Shown: positions 31,457-43,300, counted from the stretch's first letter. The stretch is 64,000 bases of DNA from Saprolegnia diclina VS20 (GCF_000281045.1 NW_008246073.1:800199-864198); one strand, 5' to 3'. Notes: generated by a model from the sequence alone, not told the origin. Numbers and translations: made by a program.

Positions 31457-32244
31457 AGTAACGTTATCGAGGAGCAAAAAGGCAAGTGCGACCAAGCGCC
31501 ATTACGCAGCCAAGATCGCGTATAAGTCCAGCAGGCACGTGGGACACGCCAGCCGTGACCAACATGTGCGTAGCTCCTGGCGTGATTCGAGCATGTCTGC
31601 GGCTACGAGTATCTTGGCGTCAAGAGCGCGCTGCCAATGGGAAGGACGACCCTGCCACAAGGAGCTGCAGACTACTTTATCTACCAGGCGTATTGACGCA
31701 CGCAGCGGTCGTATGACTCACGCTACGTGGAGGACGCTCTGCTTGAAGCACCGTCGCGACAGCTTTCTCATACACACCTAATGCAACCTACTACGTGTCG
31801 ACGACGACGCCAGCGCACCTTGTACGACAAGGACGCCGCCGAGTGGCGGAGGTTGGCCGAACGCACTTGCTTGGGACGTCACATTGTCCTCTGATTGGCG
31901 CCTTTGCGATCCAAGATCCGGTCCGATTGGCTGCAACCCTGCTCGCTGATTGGTGCGTGCGCTGATCGCCACCGTCCGAACCAAGGTGGCAGCGCCGCTG
32001 GCCTCCTCTACGTTGAGATTGAACCCTTTGCATTTGATTTTCATCGAAAACTTTGCGATGGCCGCACCATATTATACGTAAGAACTGTCAAGGCAACGTC
32101 ACTGAAACGAAGCCAGTGACTCTTGTCCGTGGACGTGACGTTGGCTTCTTCAAGTGCATTTGTTGTTGGTCAACGAGTGGGGCTGCTTTTCGTGTCGACA
32201 CGGTAGACACGTATATCGCGTTGCACGTTGTATATTCGTAGAAG
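31457..32244 (-). promoter_or_regulatory. Intergenic region with three CCAAT boxes
   Basis: About 790 bp upstream of the small membrane-protein gene and downstream of GTPase B. Three CCAAT boxes read on the minus strand lie at 31893-31898, 31925-31930 and 31948-31953 (GATTGG on +), 23-32 bp apart. They point towards the minus-strand gene but are about 440-500 bp from its ATG, which would fit a long 5' leader or an unannotated 5' exon. Confidence 0.45.
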
Positions 32245-35200
32245 TTAGCGAAGAAGACGCACGATGTCGTCCTCAATGTCCTCGAGGTTGTGGCTGTACG
32301 AGGCCGGAATCGTGGTGCACTTGAGCTTGTTGAATTGTTGCGAGAGCTCGGACTGGCATTGTGCAAAGACGTACTCGCGCAACGGCAGAAACTTGGTCAC
32401 GCGCGGCAACGCCCACCCAGGGTACACGTCCTCAAACTCCTTGTACGGTCGGCTTCCGCTCGCGAAATACATGCCGATATCATCGACGACACACGTCGCA
32501 CAGCTTCGGTACACAAGCTCGTGCGAGCGTAACGTATAAACACCAACTAGGCCTTCCGGTTGGTGGTACGTGTCGTGGAGGGCGTCGTGTTTCGTGGATG
32601 CATGGCCCATCGCCTTGGTGCATGGGCAACGGCAACGTGGGCACGGCGCCCCACAGCGTGGCATGATCCCGTCCACCGCGCCGTACGCTTCGTTCTGGAT
32701 GACGTTCACGACCTTGTCGGCCATCGTCGAGCTCCATTGCGTCGAGGGGCCCAGATGAGCCGTAAGAGTGGCAAGATGCGTCAAAAGAGCATGCGTGACG
32801 TTGAGTCCGTCTTGGTTGGCCGGAAGCGCAAAAACCGAAGGCCCTTGATCGTCGCAGTTCATGACGTCGCCCGCGACGGCTGGTAAGCTCTCGATGAGCG
32901 CGCTCGTGCCACTGCACTTGAGGCGACACTGAAGCGTGAGGCGCAGCTGGTGGACAAAGCACTCGCTGCGTTTGCTGACGGCGCTGGCAGCAATGGCACT
33001 TGCGCTCACAAGGCTCTCTTCGACATCACGCAAGAGCTTCTTTGCCACGCCAAGGTAGCACTCCTTGACCTTGATCACGACGAGGCGGCTCATGACGTCC
33101 TCTGCGTGCTCTTTGGGGCGATCGATGAGGTCCAGCACCGTACGGACATCCTTCTGGCGCATATGCTGAAGAAGATCTTGGTCCAAGGCAGCTTGCATCG
33201 CGTCAGCGGCGCGCACCCAGCGAGCGTGCTTGAGCGCCGAGGCCACTGCGCTCACTACCTCTTCTTCAAACGCCTTGGTCAAGTTGAGGCCAAGCCACTC
33301 GTTCAGCGTCGTCGAGAGCAGCTGCGCAGCCTTCTGGCCCTCGCAGACACTGCACGCAAACCGGTGCAAGGTCGGCCGGTACGCCTCAAACTTGGCGACG
33401 ACACTGTTGGCCTTGTCCCAACGTTCCTGGCGCTTTTGGAGCTCGTCTTTGAGCGTCGCGACAAGTGCTCGAAGGCCGGCCTTGAGCTCCGGCGGCTTCA
33501 ACGACTTTGTCGAAAGCAGACGCTTGACATTCAGCGCACACGTAAGCGCAGCTTCATCCGAGTAGCGGTCAACCTCGGCAAGCAAACTGCGCACGCGATC
33601 GCACACCATGTCGACCACCTTGTCTTGACGCGACGGCTCGGATTGCTTATCTGAACTCGAGAAAATCATACGTTTGAGCGCAACCGCCCAGCCTTGCTTG
33701 TCGTTGTTGTCGTGGCTGAGGTGCGCGAGCTCGTCCGGCGTAAAGACATGGTTGTCGTAAATGACTGCATGCACGAGCTTGGGGACTTGGCTCGAAAGCG
33801 AGGGCATCTTCTTGGACGCGCGCGTCAAGACTTCATTGAAGATGGTGTCGAACGCCTGCATCGTCGCTTCGGGGCCAAAACGTGCGTTGTGATCGACGAT
33901 AGTTGCTTGGATCTCTTCCTTGTACACCTTGGTGATGGCGTCGTACTCAAAGAGGTGCTGGACCTTGGACTGGACAAGGCGCGCCGAGTGCGCCGCTTGG
34001 CGCTGCTTCTTGACGACCCAACCCTCCAGCATCGTCGTTGCCCACTTGGCAAACGCATCTTGGTTCAGCGACGTCGCGACGACTGCCTCGAGCGTCGCCA
34101 CGTGCGACTCCACGTGGTGCTCCAAAAGCGTCTCGTACTTGCGACGGTTGCTCGCGTCGAGCGTCTTCTCAGCCGCGCTGTCGGCGCTCATCGTCTGCAG
34201 CACATTGTCAAAGGCGTCGCTGTAAATCTTGGCGAGCTCTTGCGTGTGCTCTGTCATCATCTGCACAAGCCGATCGTACACGACGCGCTCGTGCGCCGAC
34301 GCAAAGTCGAGCTCAAAATTGGCGCTTTGGAGACACGTCCAGACAAGGTCCAAGCTCTCGCTGAGCTCGGAAATCGTGCGTGCCTGCCACTGGCTTTCAA
34401 TGGCGCGGGTGTGCATGTGGTCGCGGAACCGAACGAGGCGCTCGCCAAAGTCGGGCAGCGGCACGTCGTTTGGCGGCGTCGTTTGGCCTTGCGTCATGCC
34501 GAGGAATCGGACGTCGCTGCCTGCCTCGTCGTTCATGTCGGCGCGAAAGTCGCGCAAAAAAGTGGCCGTCTCGGTCTGCCGCACGGCCGCAATCTGCTTG
34601 GCGCTGCTGCGAAGACTGTCGAGGAGCGCCCGGAGACTCGACGCCATGTTGCTCGTCTGCGACACGTCAATCTGGTTGAACGCAAAGTAGAGCTTGGACA
34701 TAAGATGACCGCCCGAAGCCGCCGCCAGCTCCGAGTTGGCAAACACCGAGAGCACGATCGGCAGCACGTCGTTAATCGTGTTGGTCGCTTCGCCTTTCGT
34801 CAAGATGATGGTCGCGTCCGCCGGCAAGATGGCCACCGACGCCATGCGGTTGTCGCGCCAGACCGTGCCTTCCACACCAACGTACTCGGGCGACTGGATG
34901 CCTTCCGTGTCGAGGAGCAAGACGTAGTCATAGTCGTCGCAGTTGTTGCAAGCGAGCAGCTGGAGGTTCACACCGCGCGTGCACCGCGCAACGCTCGTCC
35001 GAAGGCGAACACCGAACATCGAGTTGAGCAGCGTCGACTTGCCCGAGGACTGGACGCCCATGACCGAGAGCACAAAGACGCGAGCGCCTGTCGGCAGCGT
35101 ATCGTCCAGAGAGCGCAACACGGCGCGGATCCACTTGTCGTTGACCATGCCGGCGTCGCCGTCCATGAGCTCGAGCGGGAAGCCGTCGAGAAGATGCTGC

Positions 35201-38200
35201 ACGGCGAGCTGCGGTAATATCGCGTACACTTCTTGGTTAGCCGTATAGATGTGCGAGAGCTCGCGCCAGAGATGCTCGAGGCCCGTGACCATGTTGCTCC
35301 ACTTTTCGAGAGCCGACGCATACGCCGAGCGCGTCGCCTCGTTGTCGACTTCGCTGCAGGCGGCAAAGGCTTGGCCACACTCTGCCTGCGCCGTCGCGGC
35401 CACGGCGTTGCAGCACTCGGCGAGCCGACGTTCAAGGTCAATGACAAGCATCTCGCGCACTACCGCTGACGGATGCTCAAGAATCCGCTGAAAGTAGACG
35501 AGCAACAGAGCACGAGCGACGTTGCGAAAGAGCTTCTTGTGCTCAGCTTCGCTTCTCTGGATCTTCTGCCGCAGCACTTCTTGGCTAGGCGGGTTTGTCT
35601 CGCGCTGGAGTTCGATGCGCAGCGCCGACTCGTACGCAAAGCGCTGCTGGAGCTGCAGAACGTCCGTGCGGAGCGTCGCAAAGTCCGTCGCCGCCAAAAT
35701 GTTCTCAGTGTGTTGCGGCAAGCGAGAGTCCGACTTTACGTCGTATGGCAGCGGCAGATTGTCGACGGTACATCGCGTCGGCGGCGTCTCGCCCTCGTCG
35801 TCCTCGAGGATGTACGCGGTGATGCGCTCGTACGAAGAGCTCATGGGACTCGCGAGCCCCACTGTCAGAACCTTGCCATCGTCGCCGAGAACTTGGTCGT
35901 CTTCGTCGTCTTCTGCGAGGCGCCAGTGCAACACCGTGCCTTGGGGCAGCGTCATCCGCGCTGGCGCAGCCCCCGTGTCGATCACCAACACGTCGGCAAA
36001 CTGCCCAATGAACGACTCCAAGAGCGTGTAGTCGCCAATGACGTGCAGCACCATGACCGTAGTGTACACGGTGTTCTCTTCGACAAAGCCCCAGCCGAGC
36101 TCGGCAACGACCGGGAGGTTCGTGACGTTGTTGCCGTTGGTGCGGTCGAGACAGTGCACCGAGTCGACGTGAAAGACGTTCTTGATCCAGTCTTTGGTCG
36201 CGCTGCTTCTTGTTGCGCGCTCCGAGACGACTGCAACGCGCTTGACAGACGTCTCGCGCATGAGCGACGCCTTGCCTCGCAAGAGGAGCGTCTCGACGAG
36301 GCTCAATGCGCTCGCTTCCGACCGAAAGCCAAAGTCGCTCGACGGCACGAGAAACGGCACGAGGCAGCGCCGGTCAAGAAGGAGACGGTACACCTCGGCG
36401 CGCGCCGTCGGCGTCAGCGAGTCCACCAGCGTCAAGAGCGCGTCAAACACAGCGGGGCCTTGCGGTGCTTCGTCTCGCGCGGACGCGCGACGCGCGACAC
36501 GCTTGCCCTTGGCACCCGAGGCAGAGCTGTAAAGCTCCTTGACGAGGCTCAGACGGTGCTTGAGCGTGTACCAAATGAGCCCGGGGAGGTCCGTCGTCTT
36601 GTCGGGCTTGGAGACGACCGTCAAGAGGTGGCTCATCGGGTGTTGACTCGTGTTTTGCCCATGATTACCAGCAACGGGTGCGTGTTGATCGGCGCTTGGT
36701 ACAAGTGACGGATGCACGACCGCCTCATCGTCCGAGCTGTCGGCGGCCGCCTTTGCTCCGTTGTCAAGCGCTTCTAGCATCGCTTCGGCCATCATTTGTA
36801 TGTGTTCTTGGTTGAGATTTGTCTCAAAGCCGCCCTCCCGACAGCCATACCGATGGGCGACGCCCCAAAGTGCTGCGAGCGTGGGAGTCGATGCTGCTGC
36901 GAGGCTGGCAAGGAGGAGCTCTCCGATGCGATGGGTGAGAAGCGACCAGTCGGGCATCGACGAGGCACGGAAGGCATTGAGGACAATTCTCACGGCGATG
37001 GGGACATCGCGCACGTCCAGATGCGGCACGTTCCACTCAAAAATGGATGTCGTCAACTTGCCCGCTATGGTTTCGAGTTGCGCCAGCTGCGCAGCACGTT
37101 TCAGCGCCCCAAGCAACGTCACGTCGAACGCAGTGGCCATCTGCATGAGCAGCACATCAAGGACGTGGTGGTACATGACGCCAAGCTCGACCATCGCCAT
37201 AATATCGTTGCGCGCGACGAGCCGGCGCAAAGCGTCGTGCATGCGCTGGTCACGGAGGCAGTCGAGCGTCAGCGTCAAGGCAAAGGTCGAGTCCAAGCGA
37301 AGCGCGAGCAAGAAGATGTCCACCACCGCACTGGCTTCAACATTGGCTTGGGCTAAAGCGTCGAGCTGCGCGTTTGTCGTCCGGACAGCATCGTCGGCGC
37401 TGGCGATAGGCATGTGCTTGGCATCGGTGCCGAACGCAGGGTTGTGCAGCCACATGTCGACGTACACATCACGCACGGCGGCGACAACGTCCGCGCTTGC
37501 TTCACGCGTCGACTCGACAAGTTCCAGCCACGCTCGACGCACGAGTGGCGAGGCGCGCTCGAGACCAGCATGTGCAAGGAGGTCCCAGACACCGACCCGC
37601 TTCGCCGGGCGGTCAATGACGTGCCATGTCGAGCGATCAGCGACCAGCCATTGCTGGAAGATCGGATAGCTGGCCGCGTCGGGGCCCGTGCACTCGATGC
37701 GTGTCGTGATTTCACACGGCGTCTTGGCCGCGTCAAAGAGCGTGCTTTCGATCGTGTCGAGCCCACGCTGAAACGTGAAGTCGCTGTAGCTGATAGAGAG
37801 GTCGCGGGTCGCCGGATTCGGGCAAGCGGCCTTCATGGAATGAACGGCCGCTTCCGACGTCGCCTTGACATGCACAGTCTTCCACAAGATGCCACCGACG
37901 TGAAAGACGCCAACATGCACGTGCGACCCATAGTCGCACAGAAAGTCCATGGCGGCCTCGACGCTCGTCACATCTCTGGCGTCAGCAAGCGCTTTCTCCG
38001 AGAGCGCGATCGTGGTCACGTCCAAGCAAAACGACTTCATCGGGACGAACGCGTACGTCACATGCGCAACGGACGAGCAGCGCGGAGGAAGCGTGTCACC
38101 GAGATACGCCTTGGAGTCGACGACCGCTGTTCGGCCCGACTCGGCTATTGCCGCTCGAAAAGAGGTGACAGCGGTCACATCGTTAAACCATGCGTCTCGG

Positions 38201-38634
38201 ATTTCCGTGCCGAGGACAGGTGCGTCCAGTTGGCATTTGGTTGGTGGCTGCAAGATCGCTGTCTCGACGCCCTTGGCGGGGCTTGCAAACCCAAAGCAAT
38301 GACCGACAAGCGCCGACCCACTGCTCGCCCGGGCCACGACTTGGTCGTCCGTCAGCGCGGGGGGCATGTTCGACAGCGCGAAGCTCGTCTGCGTGAGCAT
38401 CTTGTCGAGGATGCGGAGGCGTGTGAGCAGCGTCGTCGCATCGCCGAGCTTCTTCGCGTCCACGATCCATTGCACGAGACCCATGGCCTTGACCGGCGCG
38501 TTGAAGCGGGAAGCCGCGAGGGCGATCTCGTCCTGGTCGTCGGCGCGGATAGCAGCCTGGAGGTGGGAGGAAGCGTCGACCGCGTCCCCCAAGGTCTCCT
38601 TGAGGCCGACGTCTACCTTGGGCGGGGTCGTCAT
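32245..38634 (-). CDS. VLIG/URGCP-type very large GTPase B with N-terminal MACPF-like module
   Basis: Single exon, 2,129 aa, ATG 38634. Residues about 1-390 form an N-terminal module with FLCDYGSHVHVGVFHVGG near residue 235; this resembles the MACPF/perforin-fold signature (YG[TS]H...GG), one residue longer than the classic spacing. After a long helical region comes the G domain: GVQSSGKSTLLNSMFG at about residue 1,192, ARCTRGV, LLLDTEGIQSPE at about 1,240, and FNQID. A helical stretch follows, and a C-terminal Cys-rich patch near residue 1,995 (RCGAPCPRCRCPC, then His residues). The GTPase half belongs to the animal VLIG/URGCP type; the function here is unknown. It is divergent from paralogue C, with a shared promoter motif and a near-identical central tract. 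Confidence 0.82.
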   Translation of the reverse strand: MTTPPKVDVGLKETLGDAVDASSHLQAAIRADDQDEIALAASRFNAPVKAMGLVQWIVDAKKLGDATTLLTRLRILDKMLTQTSFALSNMPPALTDDQVVARASSGSALVGHCFGFASPAKGVETAILQPPTKCQLDAPVLGTEIRDAWFNDVTAVTSFRAAIAESGRTAVVDSKAYLGDTLPPRCSSVAHVTYAFVPMKSFCLDVTTIALSEKALADARDVTSVEAAMDFLCDYGSHVHVGVFHVGGILWKTVHVKATSEAAVHSMKAACPNPATRDLSISYSDFTFQRGLDTIESTLFDAAKTPCEITTRIECTGPDAASYPIFQQWLVADRSTWHVIDRPAKRVGVWDLLAHAGLERASPLVRRAWLELVESTREASADVVAAVRDVYVDMWLHNPAFGTDAKHMPIASADDAVRTTNAQLDALAQANVEASAVVDIFLLALRLDSTFALTLTLDCLRDQRMHDALRRLVARNDIMAMVELGVMYHHVLDVLLMQMATAFDVTLLGALKRAAQLAQLETIAGKLTTSIFEWNVPHLDVRDVPIAVRIVLNAFRASSMPDWSLLTHRIGELLLASLAAASTPTLAALWGVAHRYGCREGGFETNLNQEHIQMMAEAMLEALDNGAKAAADSSDDEAVVHPSLVPSADQHAPVAGNHGQNTSQHPMSHLLTVVSKPDKTTDLPGLIWYTLKHRLSLVKELYSSASGAKGKRVARRASARDEAPQGPAVFDALLTLVDSLTPTARAEVYRLLLDRRCLVPFLVPSSDFGFRSEASALSLVETLLLRGKASLMRETSVKRVAVVSERATRSSATKDWIKNVFHVDSVHCLDRTNGNNVTNLPVVAELGWGFVEENTVYTTVMVLHVIGDYTLLESFIGQFADVLVIDTGAAPARMTLPQGTVLHWRLAEDDEDDQVLGDDGKVLTVGLASPMSSSYERITAYILEDDEGETPPTRCTVDNLPLPYDVKSDSRLPQHTENILAATDFATLRTDVLQLQQRFAYESALRIELQRETNPPSQEVLRQKIQRSEAEHKKLFRNVARALLLVYFQRILEHPSAVVREMLVIDLERRLAECCNAVAATAQAECGQAFAACSEVDNEATRSAYASALEKWSNMVTGLEHLWRELSHIYTANQEVYAILPQLAVQHLLDGFPLELMDGDAGMVNDKWIRAVLRSLDDTLPTGARVFVLSVMGVQSSGKSTLLNSMFGVRLRTSVARCTRGVNLQLLACNNCDDYDYVLLLDTEGIQSPEYVGVEGTVWRDNRMASVAILPADATIILTKGEATNTINDVLPIVLSVFANSELAAASGGHLMSKLYFAFNQIDVSQTSNMASSLRALLDSLRSSAKQIAAVRQTETATFLRDFRADMNDEAGSDVRFLGMTQGQTTPPNDVPLPDFGERLVRFRDHMHTRAIESQWQARTISELSESLDLVWTCLQSANFELDFASAHERVVYDRLVQMMTEHTQELAKIYSDAFDNVLQTMSADSAAEKTLDASNRRKYETLLEHHVESHVATLEAVVATSLNQDAFAKWATTMLEGWVVKKQRQAAHSARLVQSKVQHLFEYDAITKVYKEEIQATIVDHNARFGPEATMQAFDTIFNEVLTRASKKMPSLSSQVPKLVHAVIYDNHVFTPDELAHLSHDNNDKQGWAVALKRMIFSSSDKQSEPSRQDKVVDMVCDRVRSLLAEVDRYSDEAALTCALNVKRLLSTKSLKPPELKAGLRALVATLKDELQKRQERWDKANSVVAKFEAYRPTLHRFACSVCEGQKAAQLLSTTLNEWLGLNLTKAFEEEVVSAVASALKHARWVRAADAMQAALDQDLLQHMRQKDVRTVLDLIDRPKEHAEDVMSRLVVIKVKECYLGVAKKLLRDVEESLVSASAIAASAVSKRSECFVHQLRLTLQCRLKCSGTSALIESLPAVAGDVMNCDDQGPSVFALPANQDGLNVTHALLTHLATLTAHLGPSTQWSSTMADKVVNVIQNEAYGAVDGIMPRCGAPCPRCRCPCTKAMGHASTKHDALHDTYHQPEGLVGVYTLRSHELVYRSCATCVVDDIGMYFASGSRPYKEFEDVYPGWALPRVTKFLPLREYVFAQCQSELSQQFNKLKCTTIPASYSHNLEDIEDDIVRLLR

Positions 38635-40325
38635 CTCGTCGTACCCTGTCCTGCTGGAGGGAAGTATCGGAAATGAGGAGCAAATACAAACTTCAAGCTC
38701 TTCTGCCCTTTGACTTCGAACTACGGAATGGCCATGCTGTCAACTTCGAAATTCGAGTTCAGGCCAGTCAAGATCGGCCTGTCAATGACGACGGGCCGAG
38801 TCGCAAACAAGCTGTGCACGAAAATACATCCGCAAGCGCAGACATGCAGTAGTACACGCTGTGGTGCGGCAACATGCTTCTCTTCCTTCGACGTGTGTCC
38901 CTGGGAAGGTTGGCCATCTTGAACCTCCTACCTGTACTGTTTGACTTGACATTTAGTATCAAGTCGAGCAACAAGCGAGGCTGTGGCTGATCAGCTTGCC
39001 CAATCGTGTTGCTGGTAGCATCATGGGCAGACTGTTGATCGATCAACTTGGTCGCCATGGATTTGTTATTTCAATACAACGCAGTGAGCCTTCTACAGCG
39101 TGGCCAGCGGTAACACCCGCATTACTCGTACAACTAGGGTTAACCTCGTGTTTTCTTGGGGCAGGTTTTGGTCGAGCTCTTTGGTTGAGGTTTTGCATTG
39201 GGGTAGCGTGCAATCTAGCGTGTTCTACGTGTGACGTAGTTTGGACTCGGTGGACGGAATCATGTGCATTGAAGTTCAACGTACCCTGCCCCAAACCTCG
39301 GGTTTTCTTGGGACAGGGTGTGGTTGGGCTTTGTGGTTGAGGTGGGGCATAGGGTCGGTGGGCTATCTAGCGGTCTTTATGCGTAGCATACGCAGTGCTT
39401 TGATCCATGTCGAAGGTTTGTGCAGGTGTGCTGTCGCGCTTTTTGATTTCAGTTTGGTATCGGGGCTAGCGGTATGTCTGTGTCGTAGCTTGGACTGCGT
39501 GGATGCACTCCACCCTTACGGGCTCTTGTACTATGCACGTCCAACGCACCTTTCATAATGCAAACACGCATTCACATGGCTAATGTGTGATGGACCCGTG
39601 CGACGGACGCGACCTTCGGTTCGTTGCGGTGCCCAGCGGACCGCTACCGGCGTTCAGCCGGAAACTACACTGCGGTGCAACCTCCCGTGCTATCGCAGCA
39701 GGCCCCAACGATACCAAATGCACTCACTACGCTCGCGCATGGCATATGCCACTACTGTACCGCGCTTCGCGCAAAAAGTCGTCATTCAATTAAAATATAG
39801 AATCTTTGCCGTTCCAACTGCATTTTGATTGGCGCAGCATCGGAAATGATAATCTGTTTCGCGCCAAACTGCCGAGATGACCAAGAGCATACAAAAATTA
39901 TATATCCCTGCCACGACCATTCCCAGCATCAACATGAACGCGCTGCCGCTTGGGCTTTTTTCCCGACCAAGACACCCCGCTCCAAATCGCCCAACGTCTT
40001 TTTGCCCAACTTGCTGCTCACTTAACATTGCTCGCTTGGTCAAGCACTCTGTTGAGGTACACTGCAACGTCCTGTCAAGGAGCAATATACTGAAGACCAG
40101 TTTCTGGAGCCCGTTGATCGCCCCTTTTCGTATTGACGCGCCTGGTCGTCATTCGAGAGTATTTTTGCTTTCTCCGTGTCCACTCCTCTCATGCTTGCAG
40201 AGAGAGGGTGTATGTCGAAGTTCGAAGAGGGCCTTATCGTAGTTCGAAGCCGAAGGTTGCGCGATTTGGTCGCATTCGCATATTTCCGAGTCGCAGGTAG
40301 AAGCAGGAAGACGACGCGCGCCTCC
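38635..40325. promoter_or_regulatory. Divergent promoter region of GTPases B and C
   Basis: About 1.7 kb between the two starts. Both ends carry paired TTCGAA motifs at matching distances: 38714-38724 and 38741-38750 upstream of B, and 40214-40227 and 40239-40250 upstream of C. In each case GTAGTTCGAAG ends 77-80 bp before the ATG. The middle contains a diverged tandem duplication (see the separate repeat entry). No gene recognised in the interval. Confidence 0.5.
39145..39430. repeat. Diverged tandem duplication, unit about 150 bp
   Basis: Two imperfect copies starting near 39145 (ctcgtgttttcttgggg) and near 39295 (ctcgggttttcttgggac). They share ordered blocks such as ctttg(t)ggttgagg and atctagcg. 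Non-coding as far as I can see. Confidence 0.5.
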
Positions 40326-43300
40326 ATGCTGGTAGACGCTGACCTCATGGAGACCTTGAAGGAGGCGATCCAGGCCTCCCGTGACCTTCAAGCCGCCATC
40401 CGCGTGGCCGACAAGGACATGATCCTCCTCGCGGCGTCCCGCTACAACGCGCCGGTCAAAGCTATGGGTCTCGCAGTGGATCGTCGGCGAGAGAAAGATT
40501 GGCAACCCCTCAACCTTGCTCGACCGCCTCGAAGTTCTCGATAACATCCTCCTACAGACGAGCGTGGCCATGTCCTCCATCGACACTGCGTCGACTGACG
40601 ACCAGGTCGTAGCATGTGCCAGTGGTGGCGCAGCGCTCCTTGGCCATTGCTTTGGCTTTTCAGGGCCCGCGAGCATCGAGACGGCAGTCTTGCAGCCGCC
40701 GACCACGTGCAAGCTTCAAGCGCCAACGTGCAGCACCGATATCACTCACGCCTGGTTCGAGAACGCGTTTGAGGCAGCAAATTTCCGCAAGGCGATGGCG
40801 GCCCACGGTCGGACGGCGGTCTCTGGCGCGCGAGAGCAGTCGTTGCCCGCGTCGAGCGCATCGATCGCGTGCTCGTCGTACGCATACGTGCCGATGAAGT
40901 CATTTTGCTTGGACGCGCCAGCGATGGCGCTCGCAGAGAAGGCGCTCGCGGATGCCAGTGACTTGACGACCGTTGAAGCGGCCAAGTGCTTTCTCTGCGA
41001 CTATGGCTCACATGTGTTTTGCGGTGTCTTCCACGTCGGCGGCGTTTTTTGGAAGACAGTCGAGGTCGAAGCGCGGGCCGATGTGGCGATCGGTACGCTG
41101 GCCAGCGCTTTCCCCGACCCAACGGCGCGCGACCTCTCGATCAATTACAGCAGCTTTGCGTATGGCTCGGGCATTGACACGCGCCAAACCTCGCTGCTGG
41201 ACGACAAGAAGACGTCGTGCGAGATCACGACGCGCATCGAGTGCGATGGCCCCGACGCGGCCAGCTACGCGACCTTCCAGCAGCGTCTGCTCGCGGATAG
41301 CTCGACATGGCGCGTGATTGACCGCCCGACCGCGCGCGTCGGTGTCTGGGATCTGCTTGACGCTGCGGGTTTCGAGACCGCGGCCAACCTCGTGCGGAAC
41401 GCGTGGCTGGAGCTTGTCGCCTCCAGTCGGGTGTTGGCGCCGGACGTTGCGGCCGCCGTGCGCAATGTCTACGTCGATATGTGGCAGCGCAACCCTACGT
41501 TTGGGAGCGACGCCAAGAACCAAAACGTCGCCAGCGCCGACGAAGCGACCGTCGCGGTCCAGCAGCAGCTGTGTGTGGTTGCGCAGGCCAATGTCGACGG
41601 CCGGGCTCTTGTCGACGTGGTCTTGCTTGCACTGCGCTTCGGCGCGGCCTTTGGCTTGACTCTGGCAGCCGACTGTTTCCGTGACGAGAGACTCGTCGTC
41701 GCCTTGCGCCGTCTCGTTGCAACAAATGACACCGCGGCGATGCTGCAGCTCGGTGCCATGTACCAGCACGTCCTTGGCGCCCTGGTTTCGCAAGAAGGCC
41801 TCCACTTGGACCCGATAGTGCAGGAGGCTCTGCAGCGTGCGGCGCAGCTCGCAGCACTCGAGCACGAGGCAAGCAAGCTCACGGATACCGTGTATCCATG
41901 GGACGTGCCGCGTCTCGACGGTCCGCGACCTGCCATGGGCCATCCAGATCATTCTCGCTGCATTTCAGGCCACGCCATTGCTCCATTATGGGCTTTTGAC
42001 GACGCGCATCAGTGACCTTCTCATCGCCAACCTCTCGGAAGCACAAGGCTGCTCGGCTGAGCTTTGGGCCATCGCACAACGGTTCGACTGCCACGATGAC
42101 GGCTTCACCACCAATCTCAACCCCGAGCATGTGCAGATGATGGCTGATACAATGTTGGCAGCGTTGAATCGCGATGCAGCAGCGGCAACCGAGAGCTCGG
42201 ACGACGAAGCCCCGATGCCACCCGCCATGTTTGCTCCCATGATAGACGAGCGCACTTCCGCAGCCGAGGAGCAACATCTGTCAAGTGCGCGTCAACACCC
42301 GATGAGCCACCTCTTGACGGTCGTCTCCAAGCCCGCCAAGACGACGGACCTCCCCGGGCTCATTTGGTACACGCTCAAGCACCGTCTGAGCCTCGTCAAG
42401 GAGCTTTACAGCTCTGCCTCGGGTGCCAAGGGCAAGCGTGTCGCGCGTCGCGCGTCCGCGCGAGACGAAGCACCGCAAGGCCCCGCTGTGTTTGACGCGC
42501 TCTTGACGCTGGTGGACTCGCTGACGCCGACGGCGCGCGCCGAGGTGTACCGTCTACTTCTTGACCGGCGCTGCCTCGTGCCGTTTCTCGTGCCGTCGAG
42601 CGACTTTGGCTTTCGGTCGGAAGCGAGCGCATTGAGCCTCGNNNNNNNNNNNNNNNNNNNNNNNNNNNNNNNNNNNNNNNNNNNNNNNNNNNNNNNNNNN
42701 NNNNNNNNNNNNNNNNNNNNNNNNNNNNNNNNNNNNNNNNNNNNNNNNNNNNNNNNNNNNNNNNNNNNNNNNNNNNNNNNNNNNNNNNNNNNNNNNNNNN
42801 NNNNNNNNNNNNNNNNNNNNNNNNNNNNNNNNNNNNNNNNNNNNNNNNNNNNNNNNNNNNNGCCGAGCTCGGCTGGGGCTTTGTCGAAGAGAACACCGTG
42901 TACACTACGGTCATGGTGCTGCACGTCATTGGCGACTACACGCTCTTGGAGTCGTTCATTGCGCAGTTTGCCGACGTGTTGGTGATCGACACGGGGGCTG
43001 CGCCAGCGCGGACGACGCTGCCCCAAGGCACGGTGTTGCACTGGCGCCTCGCAGAAGACGACGAAGACGACCAAGTTCTCGGCGACGATGGCAAGGTTCT
43101 GACAGTGGGGCTCGCGAGTCCCATGAGCTCTTCGTACGAGCGCATCACCGCGTACATCCTCGAGGACGACGAGGCCGAGACGCCACCGACGCGATGTACC
43201 GTCGACAATCTGCCGCTGCCATACGACGTAAAGTCGGACGCTCGCCTACCGCAACACACTGAGAACATTTTGGCGGCGACGGACTTTGCGACGCTCCGCA

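Noticed and set aside
33694-36708. Long plus-strand open frames (507 and 411 codons)
   Set aside because: Antisense shadows of GTPase B; the same shadows recur in mirror position (43750-45078) over GTPase C, tracking the paralogue rather than independent genes.
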